Source: Flavobacteriales bacterium (GTDB taxonomy: Bacteria; Bacteroidota; Bacteroidia; Flavobacteriales_D; Crocinitomicaceae). From it: a stretch of DNA of 61,905 bases. Both the position numbers and the translations under genes were made by a program. The notes beneath the pieces are model-generated. The model was not told where the DNA came from. It searched no databases and saw only the letters and a program-made list of their open reading frames with translations. The stretch is taken from NCBI GenBank assembly GCA_947462255.1, contig CANHOA010000017.1, forward strand, positions 1 through 61,905, in the 5' to 3' direction. This document shows positions 27,284 through 37,043 of this stretch, in pieces; positions within the stretch are counted from its first letter, which is position 1, and the number at the start of each line of letters is the position of its first letter.

Positions 27284-28570
27284 ATGAGTGAAGTTGCAAG
27301 ATTAGAATTGGACGGAAAAATTTATGAGCTGCCAGTTATTATAGGGTCGGAAAATGAAAAAGCGATCGATATTTCAAAACTAAGGGATTTGTCAGGATAC
27401 ATTACCCTTGACTCTGGTTACAAGAATACCGGAGCCACCAAAAGTGCTATTACCTTTTTAGATGGTGAAGAGGGTATTTTGCATTATCGTGGTTATTCAA
27501 TCGAACAGTTGGCCTCTAAAGCAAGTTTTGTGGAAGTATCCTATTTACTTATTTATGGCGAATTACCTACGCATGATGAATTAGACGATTTTGAAATGAG
27601 CATAAAGAAGCACACCCTGGTGAGCGAAGATATGAAGCAATTTTTTGAAGCGTATCCAGCGAAAGCACATCCGATGGGCGTTTTGTCGTCAATGATATCT
27701 TCTCTTTCTACCTTTTATCCTGAATCCTTGGATCCAAATAGAAGCAAGGAGGCGAAAAATTTAACGATACATCGATTAATTGCTAAATTACCAACCTTGG
27801 CAGCTTGGTCTTTTAAAAATTCTTTGAGCCACCCATTCATGTATCCAAGAAACGAATTCGATTATTGTGAGAATTTTCTTTACATGATGTTCGCAATGCC
27901 GACGGAAGAATACAAGGTGCATCCGGTGGTAGTTGAAGCATTAAATACCTTATTAATTTTACACGCGGATCACGAACAAAATTGTTCAACATCTACGGTT
28001 CGTATCGTTGGTTCCTCTCAAGCAAACTTATATTCAACAGTATCTGCTGGTATTTCAGCTCTTTGGGGCCCATTGCATGGTGGAGCAAATCAAGAAGTTA
28101 TCGAAATGCTTGAACAAATTAACAATGATGGAGGGAATGTCGATAAATGGGTAGCAAAAGCGAAAGATAAAGCTGATCCGTTCAGATTAATGGGCTTTGG
28201 TCATCGTGTTTACAAAAACTTTGATCCGCGCGCAAATATCATTAAGAAAGCCTGTGATGATGTGTTGGAAAAATTAAACATCAACGATCCTTTGCTAGCT
28301 ATTGCAAAGAAATTAGAAAAGGTTGCGCTAGAAGATGAGTATTTCAAAGAGCGAAACTTATACCCAAATGTTGATTTCTATTCAGGAATAATTTACAAAG
28401 CACTGGGGATTCCAACTGAAATGTTTACGGTAATGTTTGCACTGGGTCGCCTTCCTGGATGGATTGCTCAGTGGAAAGAAATGACCGAAAATAAAGAGCC
28501 AATTGGTCGACCAAGACAAGTATATGTTGGGCATACGTCCCGAGAATATATCGAAATTTCTAAAAGATAA
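27284..28570 (+). CDS. gltA: Citrate synthase
   Basis: 428 residues, a type II (long) citrate synthase like that of E. coli. It condenses oxaloacetate and acetyl-CoA in the TCA cycle. Catalytic residues are His265 (GPLHGG), His307 (GFGHRVYK) and Asp364 (NVDFYSG). The N-terminal ~45-residue beta domain found in NADH-sensitive enzymes is present. It is monocistronic and ends 10 bp before the convergent RNA methyltransferase gene, with no clear terminator between them. Confidence 0.96.
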   Translation: MSEVARLELDGKIYELPVIIGSENEKAIDISKLRDLSGYITLDSGYKNTGATKSAITFLDGEEGILHYRGYSIEQLASKASFVEVSYLLIYGELPTHDELDDFEMSIKKHTLVSEDMKQFFEAYPAKAHPMGVLSSMISSLSTFYPESLDPNRSKEAKNLTIHRLIAKLPTLAAWSFKNSLSHPFMYPRNEFDYCENFLYMMFAMPTEEYKVHPVVVEALNTLLILHADHEQNCSTSTVRIVGSSQANLYSTVSAGISALWGPLHGGANQEVIEMLEQINNDGGNVDKWVAKAKDKADPFRLMGFGHRVYKNFDPRANIIKKACDDVLEKLNINDPLLAIAKKLEKVALEDEYFKERNLYPNVDFYSGIIYKALGIPTEMFTVMFALGRLPGWIAQWKEMTENKEPIGRPRQVYVGHTSREYIEISKR

Positions 28571-28580
28571 TAGCCTGTCC

Positions 28581-29777
28581 TTACGACTTTGTGTTTTCGT
28601 TGGCCTTACTTTTATATTCTTTCAGACTGCCTGAAAATGTTTCGTACGATCTAAACGTACATGGAATATCACCATTGTAAATATTGTATTTTTTTCCTGG
28701 ACGAAGACCAATTGATTTAGGGCCATCTTCATTGGAGGTAATAATCCATGTAGTAGAGGGATTCATTGTATTTTTTAGCCAGTCGCCAATTCCTGAATAT
28801 AAATCCAATACATCTGCTTCTAGGCGTTGTCCGTATGGCGGATTTGTTAAAATAAAAATTTCTTCCTCTTGTTTTTGAATCTCGCTGTAATCTAAGGCTG
28901 AAATAGCAATTAATTTTCCGAAACTCATGGCGCGAAGATTAGCCCTAGTTTTCAGGACCATTTCATCGGCAATGTCGGAACCAAAAATCCGGCAAGGAAG
29001 AACCCGCGCATTTTTAGGAGCATCATCATAAATTTTATCCCATAATTTCTGATCAAAGTTTTTGAGGTTCTTAAAGGCATAGTGTTGTCTTTCAATGGAG
29101 GAAGGCACTCCGGCTGCAAGAAGCGCTGCTTCAATTAAAATAGTTCCTGAACCACAAAAAGGGTCTAAAAAAGTTGTTTTTTTATCCCAACCAGATAGCC
29201 TTATCAAGCAGGCTGCTACCACTTCATTTAAGGGCGCTGATCCTGTTTCTGTGCGATAACCTCTGTGAAAGAGTGGCGCTCCACTTGTATTAATGGAAAG
29301 GGTTAACATGTTTTCACGAATATACAAGTCAATTAATATGTTCGGGGTCTTTAATTCAATAGATGGTCGATCCATGCTTTTATCACGGAAACAATCTATT
29401 ATCGCATCTTTTACCAATAAAAAAGGATAATGCGTATTTTTAAATAAACTTGAATTAATAGCGCCTTTTATGGCAAAGGTTTGATTGCTTCTAAAAAAGC
29501 TAGTCCAATCAATCTGAGCCGCTTTTTTGTAAACATCTTGTTCGTCGTGAATTCTAAATTGCGCGATTTCAACTAATATGGAAATGGCGCAACGCGTGTG
29601 TAAGTTCAAATAATACACATCTTCCCATGTGCCCTTAATCTGAACGGCACGATTTAATTTAGTGATGTCTTTGTACCCTAATTCAGTTAATTCTTCAGCC
29701 AAGGTATCTTCAAAGCCAAAGAAGCATTTTAGAGTAATAGAAATAGAATCTTTTGTTAAATTATTGAGAGTTATCAT
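28581..29777 (-). CDS. THUMP-domain rRNA guanine-N2 methyltransferase (RlmL-like)
   Basis: 398 residues: an N-terminal ferredoxin-like/THUMP RNA-binding region (~10-160) and a Rossmann SAM methyltransferase domain with TFLDPFCGSGTI as SAM motif I and TNPPYGQRL (near 310) as catalytic motif IV. The arrangement matches the N-terminal half of E. coli RlmKL (RlmL), which makes m2G2445 in 23S rRNA. It lacks the RlmK half, as is common outside Gammaproteobacteria. It is divergent from the patatin gene. Confidence 0.85.
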   Translation of the reverse strand: MITLNNLTKDSISITLKCFFGFEDTLAEELTELGYKDITKLNRAVQIKGTWEDVYYLNLHTRCAISILVEIAQFRIHDEQDVYKKAAQIDWTSFFRSNQTFAIKGAINSSLFKNTHYPFLLVKDAIIDCFRDKSMDRPSIELKTPNILIDLYIRENMLTLSINTSGAPLFHRGYRTETGSAPLNEVVAACLIRLSGWDKKTTFLDPFCGSGTILIEAALLAAGVPSSIERQHYAFKNLKNFDQKLWDKIYDDAPKNARVLPCRIFGSDIADEMVLKTRANLRAMSFGKLIAISALDYSEIQKQEEEIFILTNPPYGQRLEADVLDLYSGIGDWLKNTMNPSTTWIITSNEDGPKSIGLRPGKKYNIYNGDIPCTFRSYETFSGSLKEYKSKANENTKS

Positions 29778-29795
29778 TTTTATAAATTAAGCGCC

Positions 29796-29803
29796 TAAAT
29801 TTG
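29796..29803 (+). promoter_or_regulatory. -7 box of the patatin gene (decides its start)
   Basis: TAAATTTG is an exact TAnnTTTG match. The most upstream possible start codon of the patatin frame, TTG 29801-29803, is inside this box and so upstream of the transcription start. The next TTG at 29819 begins the signal peptide and is preferred. Confidence 0.5.
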
Positions 29804-29818
29804 TACAAAAGAACAAAA

Positions 29819-32110
29819 TTGAAAGCGTTTTTAGGGTTATTACTGATACTATTTTTTTTAAACGGTCATTTCTGTTTCGCTCAACGCGGTGTAGGCTTGG
29901 TTTTAAGTGGAGGTGGCGCCTCAGGTTTAACGCATATTGGTGTTCTAAAAGCGCTCGAAGAACGTGGTATTCCAATTGATTATATTTCGGGTACTTCAGC
30001 GGGTGCTTTGGTTGGTGGATTATATGCTGCTGGCTATTCACCAAAAGAAATCGAGGAGTTTGTGTTAAGTGAACAATTTCAATTAATGAGTACTGGAAAG
30101 GTAAATTCAGAGAAGCGATTTTTATTCAATGAAGAGGATTTGAATGCCGGACTTTTTAATTTTAACGTTTCAAAAGATTCCATATTACGGAAGTCTATTC
30201 CACTAAATTTTGTGAATCCAGCTTTATTAGATTTTGAAATGGCTCGAACTTTCGGCGTCATCAGCGCTTGTAATGGGTCAGATTTTGATTCCTTATTTGT
30301 TCCTTTTCGTTGTGTAGCATCGGATATTGTAAATAAAAAAAGTACTGTTTTTAAAGACGGTAATTTAAACGAAGCCATTCGCGCATCCATGACTTTCCCA
30401 TTTTATCTTAATCCGATTAAGGTCAATGGCATTATTTATTTTGATGGAGGTTTATATAACAACTTTCCTGTTAATGTCATGTATTCTGAGTTTAACCCTG
30501 ATTATATCATAGGGAGCAATTGTGCTGTAAGTGCCTCCAAGCCAAATGAAAAAGACTTTATTGGTTTAATTCAGCACATGATGGAAACCCCAACAGAATA
30601 TAAATTACCTTGCGAGCAAGGCCTCATAATTCGAACCAATACTGCGGTTGGTACTTTTCAGTTTGATGAGGTGAAACAGGCAATAGAGGATGGTTATCTC
30701 GCTACAATTCTTGTAATTGATTCCATAGAGATGCAGATAAAAAGAAGGGTTAGCGCCGAGGAATTAAGGCATAAAAGAGACCTTTTTAAACAGAAAACCC
30801 GCTCCATAGTGGTGAGCTCCATTACTATTGATAGTAATGAGAAGAGAAACCTTAGCTTTGCTGCTAAATCACTCTATTCTAAAAATAATAAGCTGGGGGG
30901 ATTGCCTGCCGATTTACTTCAGAAAAGGTATTTTCGTTTGTCCTCAAGTCCTCAAATAGAATTTATGTATCCTACATTTGGTTTAAAGAAAGATTCAAGC
31001 TTTAACCTGAATTTGTTTGTTCGTAAATCGAATGATTTTAAGGTTGATATTGGCGGACACCTTTGCTCTCGATCTGTCAATACGGGCTATATTGGTCTAA
31101 CATACCGTCGATTGGGCAAAGCCGCCAGTTCATTACATGCCGAAACGTATTTTGGCAAGTTCTACGGCTCTGCAAAAATGGAAGCGAAAATCGATTTTCC
31201 GTCTGTTTTCCCGATCTCTATTGCCACGTATTTTGTTTTAAATAGGTGGGATTATTTTCGAAGTTTTGCCACATTTTTCGAAGATGTACAACCCTCTTTC
31301 TTAGTTCAGAATGAGCTGTATTTTGGAGCTAAATTAAAACATCCCATCTCTAATAATTCCAAAGGAACCTTTGAATTTAGGCGATTTAGATTAATTGATG
31401 AATATTATCAAACTACTCAGTTTAATAATAAAGACACGACAGATGAAACGATTTTATTGGGCAATAATATTAGCTACGAACTTCTCAATAATACCCTGAA
31501 TAGAAAACAATTTGCATCCGCCGGAACGTTAATCAATGTCAAAATTCGCTATGTAAGCTCTCAAGAGCGCACTACGCCAGGTTCTACTGCCGTTTTTGAT
31601 TCAATTGTAAGAAAACCCCATAATTGGATAAACCTAAGCGCAGAATTTCAACATTATTTTTTCCCAAAGTCGCCGATTCATTTTGGACTTCATTTTAAAG
31701 GAATGTTAAATAGTCAGTCCCTTTTTGCGAATTACACAGCAAGTTTACTTTCCTTGCCTTCGTTTTCTGTTCTGCCAGATATGGACACCTATTTTCTTCC
31801 TGAATATCGTTCTCCGCAGCACTTTGGCTTAGGCTTAAATTTAGTGGGTAAGCTAAGTAAGCATATGGAGATGAGGATTGATGCGTATTATTATCAGCCA
31901 CTTTTAATTTTACAGAAAAATAACGATGGTACAATTGAATATTCGCAGCCTTTTGAAGGCAGTTCTTATATCGCTTCGTCTTCTTTGATCTATCATTCCC
32001 TTCTCGGTCCGCTCAGAGCAACTGTTAATTATTTCCCTCAGCAAATAAATCCCTTCGCATTCCAAGTTAGTTTTGGATATGTTTTATTTAATGAGAGGGC
32101 TGTACGCTAA
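29819..32110 (+). CDS. Patatin-like phospholipase with outer-membrane barrel domain
   Basis: 763 residues from TTG 29819; an upstream TTG at 29801 lies in the -7 box and is rejected. Order: signal peptide (MKAFLGLLLILFFLNG...AQ), patatin lipase domain (~24-290) with oxyanion motif SGGGASGLTHIG, nucleophile GTSAG (Ser60) and DGG (Asp209), a POTRA-like linker, and a C-terminal ~380-residue BamA/Omp85-type barrel. This is the layout of the PlpD/RssA-like autotransported lipases (type Vd), which place the lipase at or outside the outer membrane. The substrate is unknown. Confidence 0.88.
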   Translation: MKAFLGLLLILFFLNGHFCFAQRGVGLVLSGGGASGLTHIGVLKALEERGIPIDYISGTSAGALVGGLYAAGYSPKEIEEFVLSEQFQLMSTGKVNSEKRFLFNEEDLNAGLFNFNVSKDSILRKSIPLNFVNPALLDFEMARTFGVISACNGSDFDSLFVPFRCVASDIVNKKSTVFKDGNLNEAIRASMTFPFYLNPIKVNGIIYFDGGLYNNFPVNVMYSEFNPDYIIGSNCAVSASKPNEKDFIGLIQHMMETPTEYKLPCEQGLIIRTNTAVGTFQFDEVKQAIEDGYLATILVIDSIEMQIKRRVSAEELRHKRDLFKQKTRSIVVSSITIDSNEKRNLSFAAKSLYSKNNKLGGLPADLLQKRYFRLSSSPQIEFMYPTFGLKKDSSFNLNLFVRKSNDFKVDIGGHLCSRSVNTGYIGLTYRRLGKAASSLHAETYFGKFYGSAKMEAKIDFPSVFPISIATYFVLNRWDYFRSFATFFEDVQPSFLVQNELYFGAKLKHPISNNSKGTFEFRRFRLIDEYYQTTQFNNKDTTDETILLGNNISYELLNNTLNRKQFASAGTLINVKIRYVSSQERTTPGSTAVFDSIVRKPHNWINLSAEFQHYFFPKSPIHFGLHFKGMLNSQSLFANYTASLLSLPSFSVLPDMDTYFLPEYRSPQHFGLGLNLVGKLSKHMEMRIDAYYYQPLLILQKNNDGTIEYSQPFEGSSYIASSSLIYHSLLGPLRATVNYFPQQINPFAFQVSFGYVLFNERAVR

Positions 32111-32120
32111 TCTGATTATT

Positions 32121-32128
32121 TATATTTG
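32121..32128 (+). promoter_or_regulatory. -7 box of the VOC gene
   Basis: TATATTTG matches TAnnTTTG exactly, 14 bp upstream of the ATG at 32143 and just after the patatin stop. It implies separate transcription of the VOC gene. Confidence 0.5.
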
Positions 32129-32142
32129 CACAAATATTTTAT

Positions 32143-33207
32143 ATGGAAAAAATTATCTGTGGTATTCAACAAATGGGAATTGGGGTACCGGATGTTAAAG
32201 AAATATGGGCATGGTATCGATTGCAATTTGGCATGGACATCAAAATATTTGAAGAGGCAGCTGAAGCGCCATTAATGGTTAAATACACTGGTGATAAAGT
32301 GCAATCTAGAACTGCTACACTTGCGCTAAGCATGGATGGCGGTGGCGGATTTGAAATCTGGCAATATACATCAAGGGTAACAACTAAAGCATCTTTTGAT
32401 ATACGCATGGGCGATTTTGGTCTTTTTGCCTGCAAAATTAAATCGCGAGATGTGGCAAAATCTTTCGCCTATATGACCAATAACAAGGTGAATATTTTGA
32501 GCGCACCTCAGAAAGATAGTTCTGGAAGTTGGTCTTTCTTTTTAAAAGATCCAAATGGCAATCTATTTCAAGTGGTTGAAAGCGCTGAGTGGTTTAGTAA
32601 TACAAAACACCCATCCTATTGTGGTGGAGTTGCTGGTGCAATCATTGGTGTTTCTAATATGGATAGTTCCTTGGCATTTTACCAAGGTATATTAGATTAT
32701 GATGGAGTTGAGTTGGATCAGACGGATACTTTTGATGATTTTTCAATGCTAGATGGAGGAAATAGAGCAATGCGCCGTGTAAGGCTTTTTCATAATCAAG
32801 CTCGACGGGGGCCTTTCTCTCGCTTGTTGGGGCCTTCGCAAATTGAACTTGTTCAATTGTCAGACATAAGCGGAGCAAAACGGATTTTTCAGGATAGAAT
32901 GTGGGGAGATTGGGGCTTTATTCACTTGTGTTTTGATGTGCAAGGTATGGATTCACTCAAAGAAGAATGCAGTGCTATGGGCTACTCTTTTACTGTTGAT
33001 AGTGCAGAAACATTTGATATGGGAGAAGCAGGCGGACGATTTTCGTATGTTGAAGATCCTGATGGGGCGCTTATTGAATTTGTAGAAACGCACAAGGTCC
33101 CCGTTCTTAAGAAACTTGGGTGGTATATTCATTTGAAAAATAAACCGAAAGGGAAGTCATTGCCGCGTTGGATACTCTTGGCTATGGGAATGAATCGCGT
33201 TAAATAA
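32143..33207 (+). CDS. VOC-superfamily (glyoxalase/dioxygenase-like) protein
   Basis: 354 residues with two vicinal-oxygen-chelate domains (~5-150 and ~155-320). Each has the beta-alpha-beta-beta-beta pattern; FFLKDPNGNLFQVVE ends the first and YVEDPDGALIEFVET the second, each supplying a C-terminal Glu that often binds metal. The C-terminal ~35 residues are basic. VOC enzymes include glyoxalases, extradiol dioxygenases and isomerases. The substrate cannot be told from this sequence. Confidence 0.82.
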   Translation: MEKIICGIQQMGIGVPDVKEIWAWYRLQFGMDIKIFEEAAEAPLMVKYTGDKVQSRTATLALSMDGGGGFEIWQYTSRVTTKASFDIRMGDFGLFACKIKSRDVAKSFAYMTNNKVNILSAPQKDSSGSWSFFLKDPNGNLFQVVESAEWFSNTKHPSYCGGVAGAIIGVSNMDSSLAFYQGILDYDGVELDQTDTFDDFSMLDGGNRAMRRVRLFHNQARRGPFSRLLGPSQIELVQLSDISGAKRIFQDRMWGDWGFIHLCFDVQGMDSLKEECSAMGYSFTVDSAETFDMGEAGGRFSYVEDPDGALIEFVETHKVPVLKKLGWYIHLKNKPKGKSLPRWILLAMGMNRVK

Positions 33208-33210
33208 TGC

Positions 33211-35109
33211 TTATTTAATCCTTGAATTTACTGCTTCGTAAACAACATGCTGTATTTTAGTACGAATACCCATGTCCCTTAATTTCCAATTTTCTTGATC
33301 TGGATTCACTCTATTCGATAAGAATACCACAATGACATCGTCTTTTGGATCTGCCCAAGCCAAGGTTCCGGTAAATCCAGAATGTCCAAAACTTACGGAG
33401 GATGCTAATTCATCACAGGTGCCACCGCCGCTAGCATTTGGCCTATCGAAACCTGCTCCCCTTTTATTGCCCGGAAATTGAACTCGTGTAAAATCGTTTA
33501 TTGTTTTTTCACTGAAAAATTTCAGGCCAGCATATTCTCCATTATTTAAAAACAATTGCATAATACTAGCTAAATCAGTTGCATTAGAAAAAATTCCGGC
33601 ATGTCCTGCTACTCCGCCAAGCATTGCTGCCCCCGGATCGTGTACATATCCATGAATCAATTGTTTTCTAAACGTCTTATCATTTTCTGTAGGTGCGATT
33701 TGTGCCTTTGAGAAAAAATTTAAGGGCAGGTAGCGCGCATACCTTAGCCCCATTGGCATGTAAATGGTAGAAAGTAAATAATCGTTTTGTTTCTGTTGCA
33801 CAATCTTTTCATTTATTTTTTGAATAAAATAAAAGCATAAATCCGAATACACATATTTCTTTATCCCTAAGGGTGTATTTATAATCTGCTTATACATGGT
33901 ATCAACATAATCGTTTCTCATATAAATACCGTCAGCAACCTTTAATTCGTAGCCTGCTTTTTTATCAGTAGCGTAAATAGATGGAAGTAGGGTTCCATTG
34001 CTCATTGATTTGCTGTAAAATTTAATAAACGGTGTCAAACCCGCTTGATGCGCTAACATTTCTCGGATATTGATTTGTGAATATGGTCCATTGCCCGTTA
34101 CCTCTGGGATGTAATCTCCCAATTTTTTGTCGATGTTGAGTAAGCCTGCATCGCATAAATGCATCGTGAGTAAAGTAGAAGCTGCAATTTTCGTAATCGA
34201 TGCAATGTCATATAAATCGGTGTCTTTTACCTTATTTCCATCTTTTGTTTGCTCCCCAAAACTTTTTCTGTAAATGATGTTCCCTTTAACCGAAACCACC
34301 ACTTGACAACCCGGATAGGCCCCATTGGCTATTCCATTTAAAGCAATTTTATCAATTTCTTTTAAGCGCTCAGCGTCAATTCCTAGTTCTTCGGGTAATC
34401 CAAATTTTAAGCGTCCATTTGCTTTTGTGCTTATTCCATCACCTATTTTAAAATTTCCCATTGCTTTTGTCAACTTTCCTTCCGCTGCAGTTGCACCAAA
34501 AAGAAGCTGTGCCACTCTATCTTGCGCTAAATATTGATTCTCCTTTGCCCAAATAATAACGTCAACTTTTGTCGGGTCTAACTTTTCAAATATAGCCTCA
34601 TTGCCAAACAGTATTACTATTTTAATTTGATTTGCCGGTAGCCTATTGATCACCTTAAGATGTTCTGCATTTATGGTGTTCTCTTGACCTTTTAATCCCT
34701 CAGCATGCAATGAAATTATACATAGGTCATTTAATTTTATACTGTTTATCGTGCTATCTGCCAATTCATTAGAGGAAAGGACTTGATGGCTTTCGAAGTC
34801 GGCAAACAAACCCATTGTTTGATGAAAATCTTGTGATGAGCCTCCTATACTGATTGCGGCAATTTTCCGGTTCAATCCTCCTAAGGGTAAGATTAAGTCC
34901 TTGTTTTTCAAGATAACGATTGATTTTTCAATCGCGATTGCTTGTTCGGCTTCGCTCTTATTATTTAAATACGATAGTTCTTCACTATACCAATTTTTTG
35001 GACCGTCTTTTAGAAATGGTTTTGTTTTTTCGGATACCTTGTTGATGCAAAATGAAAAAATAAATAAAGCTAGAAAAAAGAGTAAAGAGGCAGGAATTAT
35101 CTTTTTCAT
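33211..35109 (-). CDS. Serine hydrolase (class C beta-lactamase-like) fused to a GH3 C-terminal domain
   Basis: 632 residues. A signal or membrane anchor (MKKIIPASLLFFLALFIFSF) leads to a domain (~40-225) that matches the C-terminal alpha/beta sandwich of GH3 glycosidases (QAIAIEKSIVILKNKDLILP), then a beta-lactamase-like serine hydrolase domain (~245-630) with SITK (Ser304-Lys307), a YSDLCFY Tyr motif and GHSGFTGT as third motif. Bacteroidota commonly encode ~950-1000-residue proteins with GH3 catalytic + GH3C + beta-lactamase domains in peptidoglycan recycling. This one lacks the GH3 catalytic barrel but keeps an export signal, so glycosidase activity is not expected. Confidence 0.82.
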   Translation of the reverse strand: MKKIIPASLLFFLALFIFSFCINKVSEKTKPFLKDGPKNWYSEELSYLNNKSEAEQAIAIEKSIVILKNKDLILPLGGLNRKIAAISIGGSSQDFHQTMGLFADFESHQVLSSNELADSTINSIKLNDLCIISLHAEGLKGQENTINAEHLKVINRLPANQIKIVILFGNEAIFEKLDPTKVDVIIWAKENQYLAQDRVAQLLFGATAAEGKLTKAMGNFKIGDGISTKANGRLKFGLPEELGIDAERLKEIDKIALNGIANGAYPGCQVVVSVKGNIIYRKSFGEQTKDGNKVKDTDLYDIASITKIAASTLLTMHLCDAGLLNIDKKLGDYIPEVTGNGPYSQINIREMLAHQAGLTPFIKFYSKSMSNGTLLPSIYATDKKAGYELKVADGIYMRNDYVDTMYKQIINTPLGIKKYVYSDLCFYFIQKINEKIVQQKQNDYLLSTIYMPMGLRYARYLPLNFFSKAQIAPTENDKTFRKQLIHGYVHDPGAAMLGGVAGHAGIFSNATDLASIMQLFLNNGEYAGLKFFSEKTINDFTRVQFPGNKRGAGFDRPNASGGGTCDELASSVSFGHSGFTGTLAWADPKDDVIVVFLSNRVNPDQENWKLRDMGIRTKIQHVVYEAVNSRIK

Positions 35110-35363
35110 TATTAAAATAAGTTTAAAACAAATTTAATCCATTCTTCGCGTCTAGTATATTATTTATCAATAATTAAAAAAAAAGATCACAATAAGTGTC
35201 TCATGTACACTTTCTCAATTTACAAATAATATTTAAATATTGCTAATTTATTTCTTAACACCCTATTTATTAATTGTTCGTAAAAACTTGGAAAAAAGGC
35301 ATGCATTTCAGTAACTTGAGCTTAATTTTGTTTTTTAATCAGACGTATAACCTAGAAAATACA

Positions 35364-36974
35364 ATGGCAAAAATCGGAAATTTTATAGGCGCAGGTGATT
35401 TATCTCGCTCTATTGGGCTAAAGAATTTAGCAAATGAATTTTGGAACCTCTCTCCAGCTGAATTAATTGAAGATTGTATTTTACAGGGTGATGGAATGCT
35501 TACTGATACAGGCGCATTGGCGATTGAAACTGGTGAATTTACTGGTCGTTCCCCCAAAGATAGGTTTATCGTTAGAGATGAAATTACCGATACTGCCGTT
35601 TGGTGGGGTGATGTAAATATTGCCTATTCTCCTGATAAGTTTGATGCACTGCATCAAAAAATGGTAAGTCATTTAGAAAAACAAGATATTTACGTTCGAG
35701 ATGTTTATGCATGTGCTGATAGTGATTACCGCATGAACATTAGGGTGGTGACAGAAACGCCATGGTCCAATTTATTTGCATACAACATGTTTTTGAGGCC
35801 ATCAAACGATGAATTATCACAGCTTATTCCAGATTGGCACATCCTATGTGTTCCAAGTTTTATGGCTATTCCTGAAGAAGACGGAACGCGGCAATCTAAT
35901 TTTGCAATATTAAATTTTACAAAAAAAATAATTCTTATCGGTGGTACCGGATATACAGGAGAAATAAAGAAAGGAATATTTTCTGCTCTAAATTTCATTC
36001 TTCCTTATGAAAAGAAGGTTCTCTCAATGCACTGTTCTGCCAATATTGGTGAAGATGGCGATACGGCAATATTTTTTGGTCTATCTGGAACTGGAAAAAC
36101 AACCCTATCTTCCGATCCCAACAGACGTTTAATTGGTGATGATGAACATGGTTGGTCTGATCATGCTGTTTTTAACTTTGAAGGTGGTTGTTATGCAAAA
36201 ACCATCGATTTATCTCAAGAAAAAGAACCGCAAATTTATGATGCAATTCGATTTGGCGCCTTGCTTGAAAACATTGGCTTTGTCGATGGAACCTCTGAGC
36301 CTGATTATGCTGATGGCTCGATTACAGAAAATACCCGCGTATCTTATCCAATCCATCATATTGAAAATATTGTTGTCCCATCTATTGGAAAAGAACCTAA
36401 GAATATCTTTTTTCTAACGGCAGATGCTTTTGGCGTATTGCCTCCAATATCCAAGCTTACTCATGAGCAAGCCATGTATCACTTTATGTCTGGATATACG
36501 GCAAAAGTCGCCGGTACTGAAGTTGGTGTTACAGAGCCAACCACTACCTTTTCTGCTGGTTTTGGTGCTGCTTTTTTACCGCTGCACCCAGCAAAATATG
36601 CTAAATTACTTGGCGATAAATTAGAAACATCAAAATGTAAGGTTTGGTTAATTAATACCGGTTGGACTGGTGGAGCTTATGGAACAGGTTCAAGAATCAA
36701 ATTAGCCTATACACGTGCACTCATAACAGCGGCATTAACTGGGAAATTTGACCATGTCGTTTTTGAAACGTTGCCAGTTTTTGACTTGGAATTTCCTAGT
36801 ACTTGTGAAGGGGTTCCTTCCGAATTGTTGAATCCAAGAAATACCTGGTCGTCCCCATCGCTTTACGATGAAACAGCCAATAATCTCGCTACAAAGTTTG
36901 TTAAGAACTTTGAGAAATTTGCCGCGGAAACGGACTCTAAAATTCTTAATGCTGCTCCGAAAGTATTGGCATAA
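35364..36974 (+). CDS. pckA: Phosphoenolpyruvate carboxykinase (ATP)
   Basis: The start is set at ATG 35364 (MAKIGNFIGAGDLSRS), giving 536 residues, the normal length; upstream in-frame starts from 35274 add an unlikely 30-residue tail. It catalyses oxaloacetate + ATP to PEP + CO2 + ADP, the entry step of gluconeogenesis. The PEPCK P-loop GLSGTGKTT is at 239-247, and the substrate-binding region FTGRSPKDRF near residue 60. It is monocistronic, with a long A/T-rich upstream region. Confidence 0.95.
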   Translation: MAKIGNFIGAGDLSRSIGLKNLANEFWNLSPAELIEDCILQGDGMLTDTGALAIETGEFTGRSPKDRFIVRDEITDTAVWWGDVNIAYSPDKFDALHQKMVSHLEKQDIYVRDVYACADSDYRMNIRVVTETPWSNLFAYNMFLRPSNDELSQLIPDWHILCVPSFMAIPEEDGTRQSNFAILNFTKKIILIGGTGYTGEIKKGIFSALNFILPYEKKVLSMHCSANIGEDGDTAIFFGLSGTGKTTLSSDPNRRLIGDDEHGWSDHAVFNFEGGCYAKTIDLSQEKEPQIYDAIRFGALLENIGFVDGTSEPDYADGSITENTRVSYPIHHIENIVVPSIGKEPKNIFFLTADAFGVLPPISKLTHEQAMYHFMSGYTAKVAGTEVGVTEPTTTFSAGFGAAFLPLHPAKYAKLLGDKLETSKCKVWLINTGWTGGAYGTGSRIKLAYTRALITAALTGKFDHVVFETLPVFDLEFPSTCEGVPSELLNPRNTWSSPSLYDETANNLATKFVKNFEKFAAETDSKILNAAPKVLA

Positions 36975-37043
36975 TTTCTCATAATTGCTTGCTTTTTTTA
37001 TTTCATATCCCACGAGTAAGGGTTTAAATTCTTTTATTTGCAT

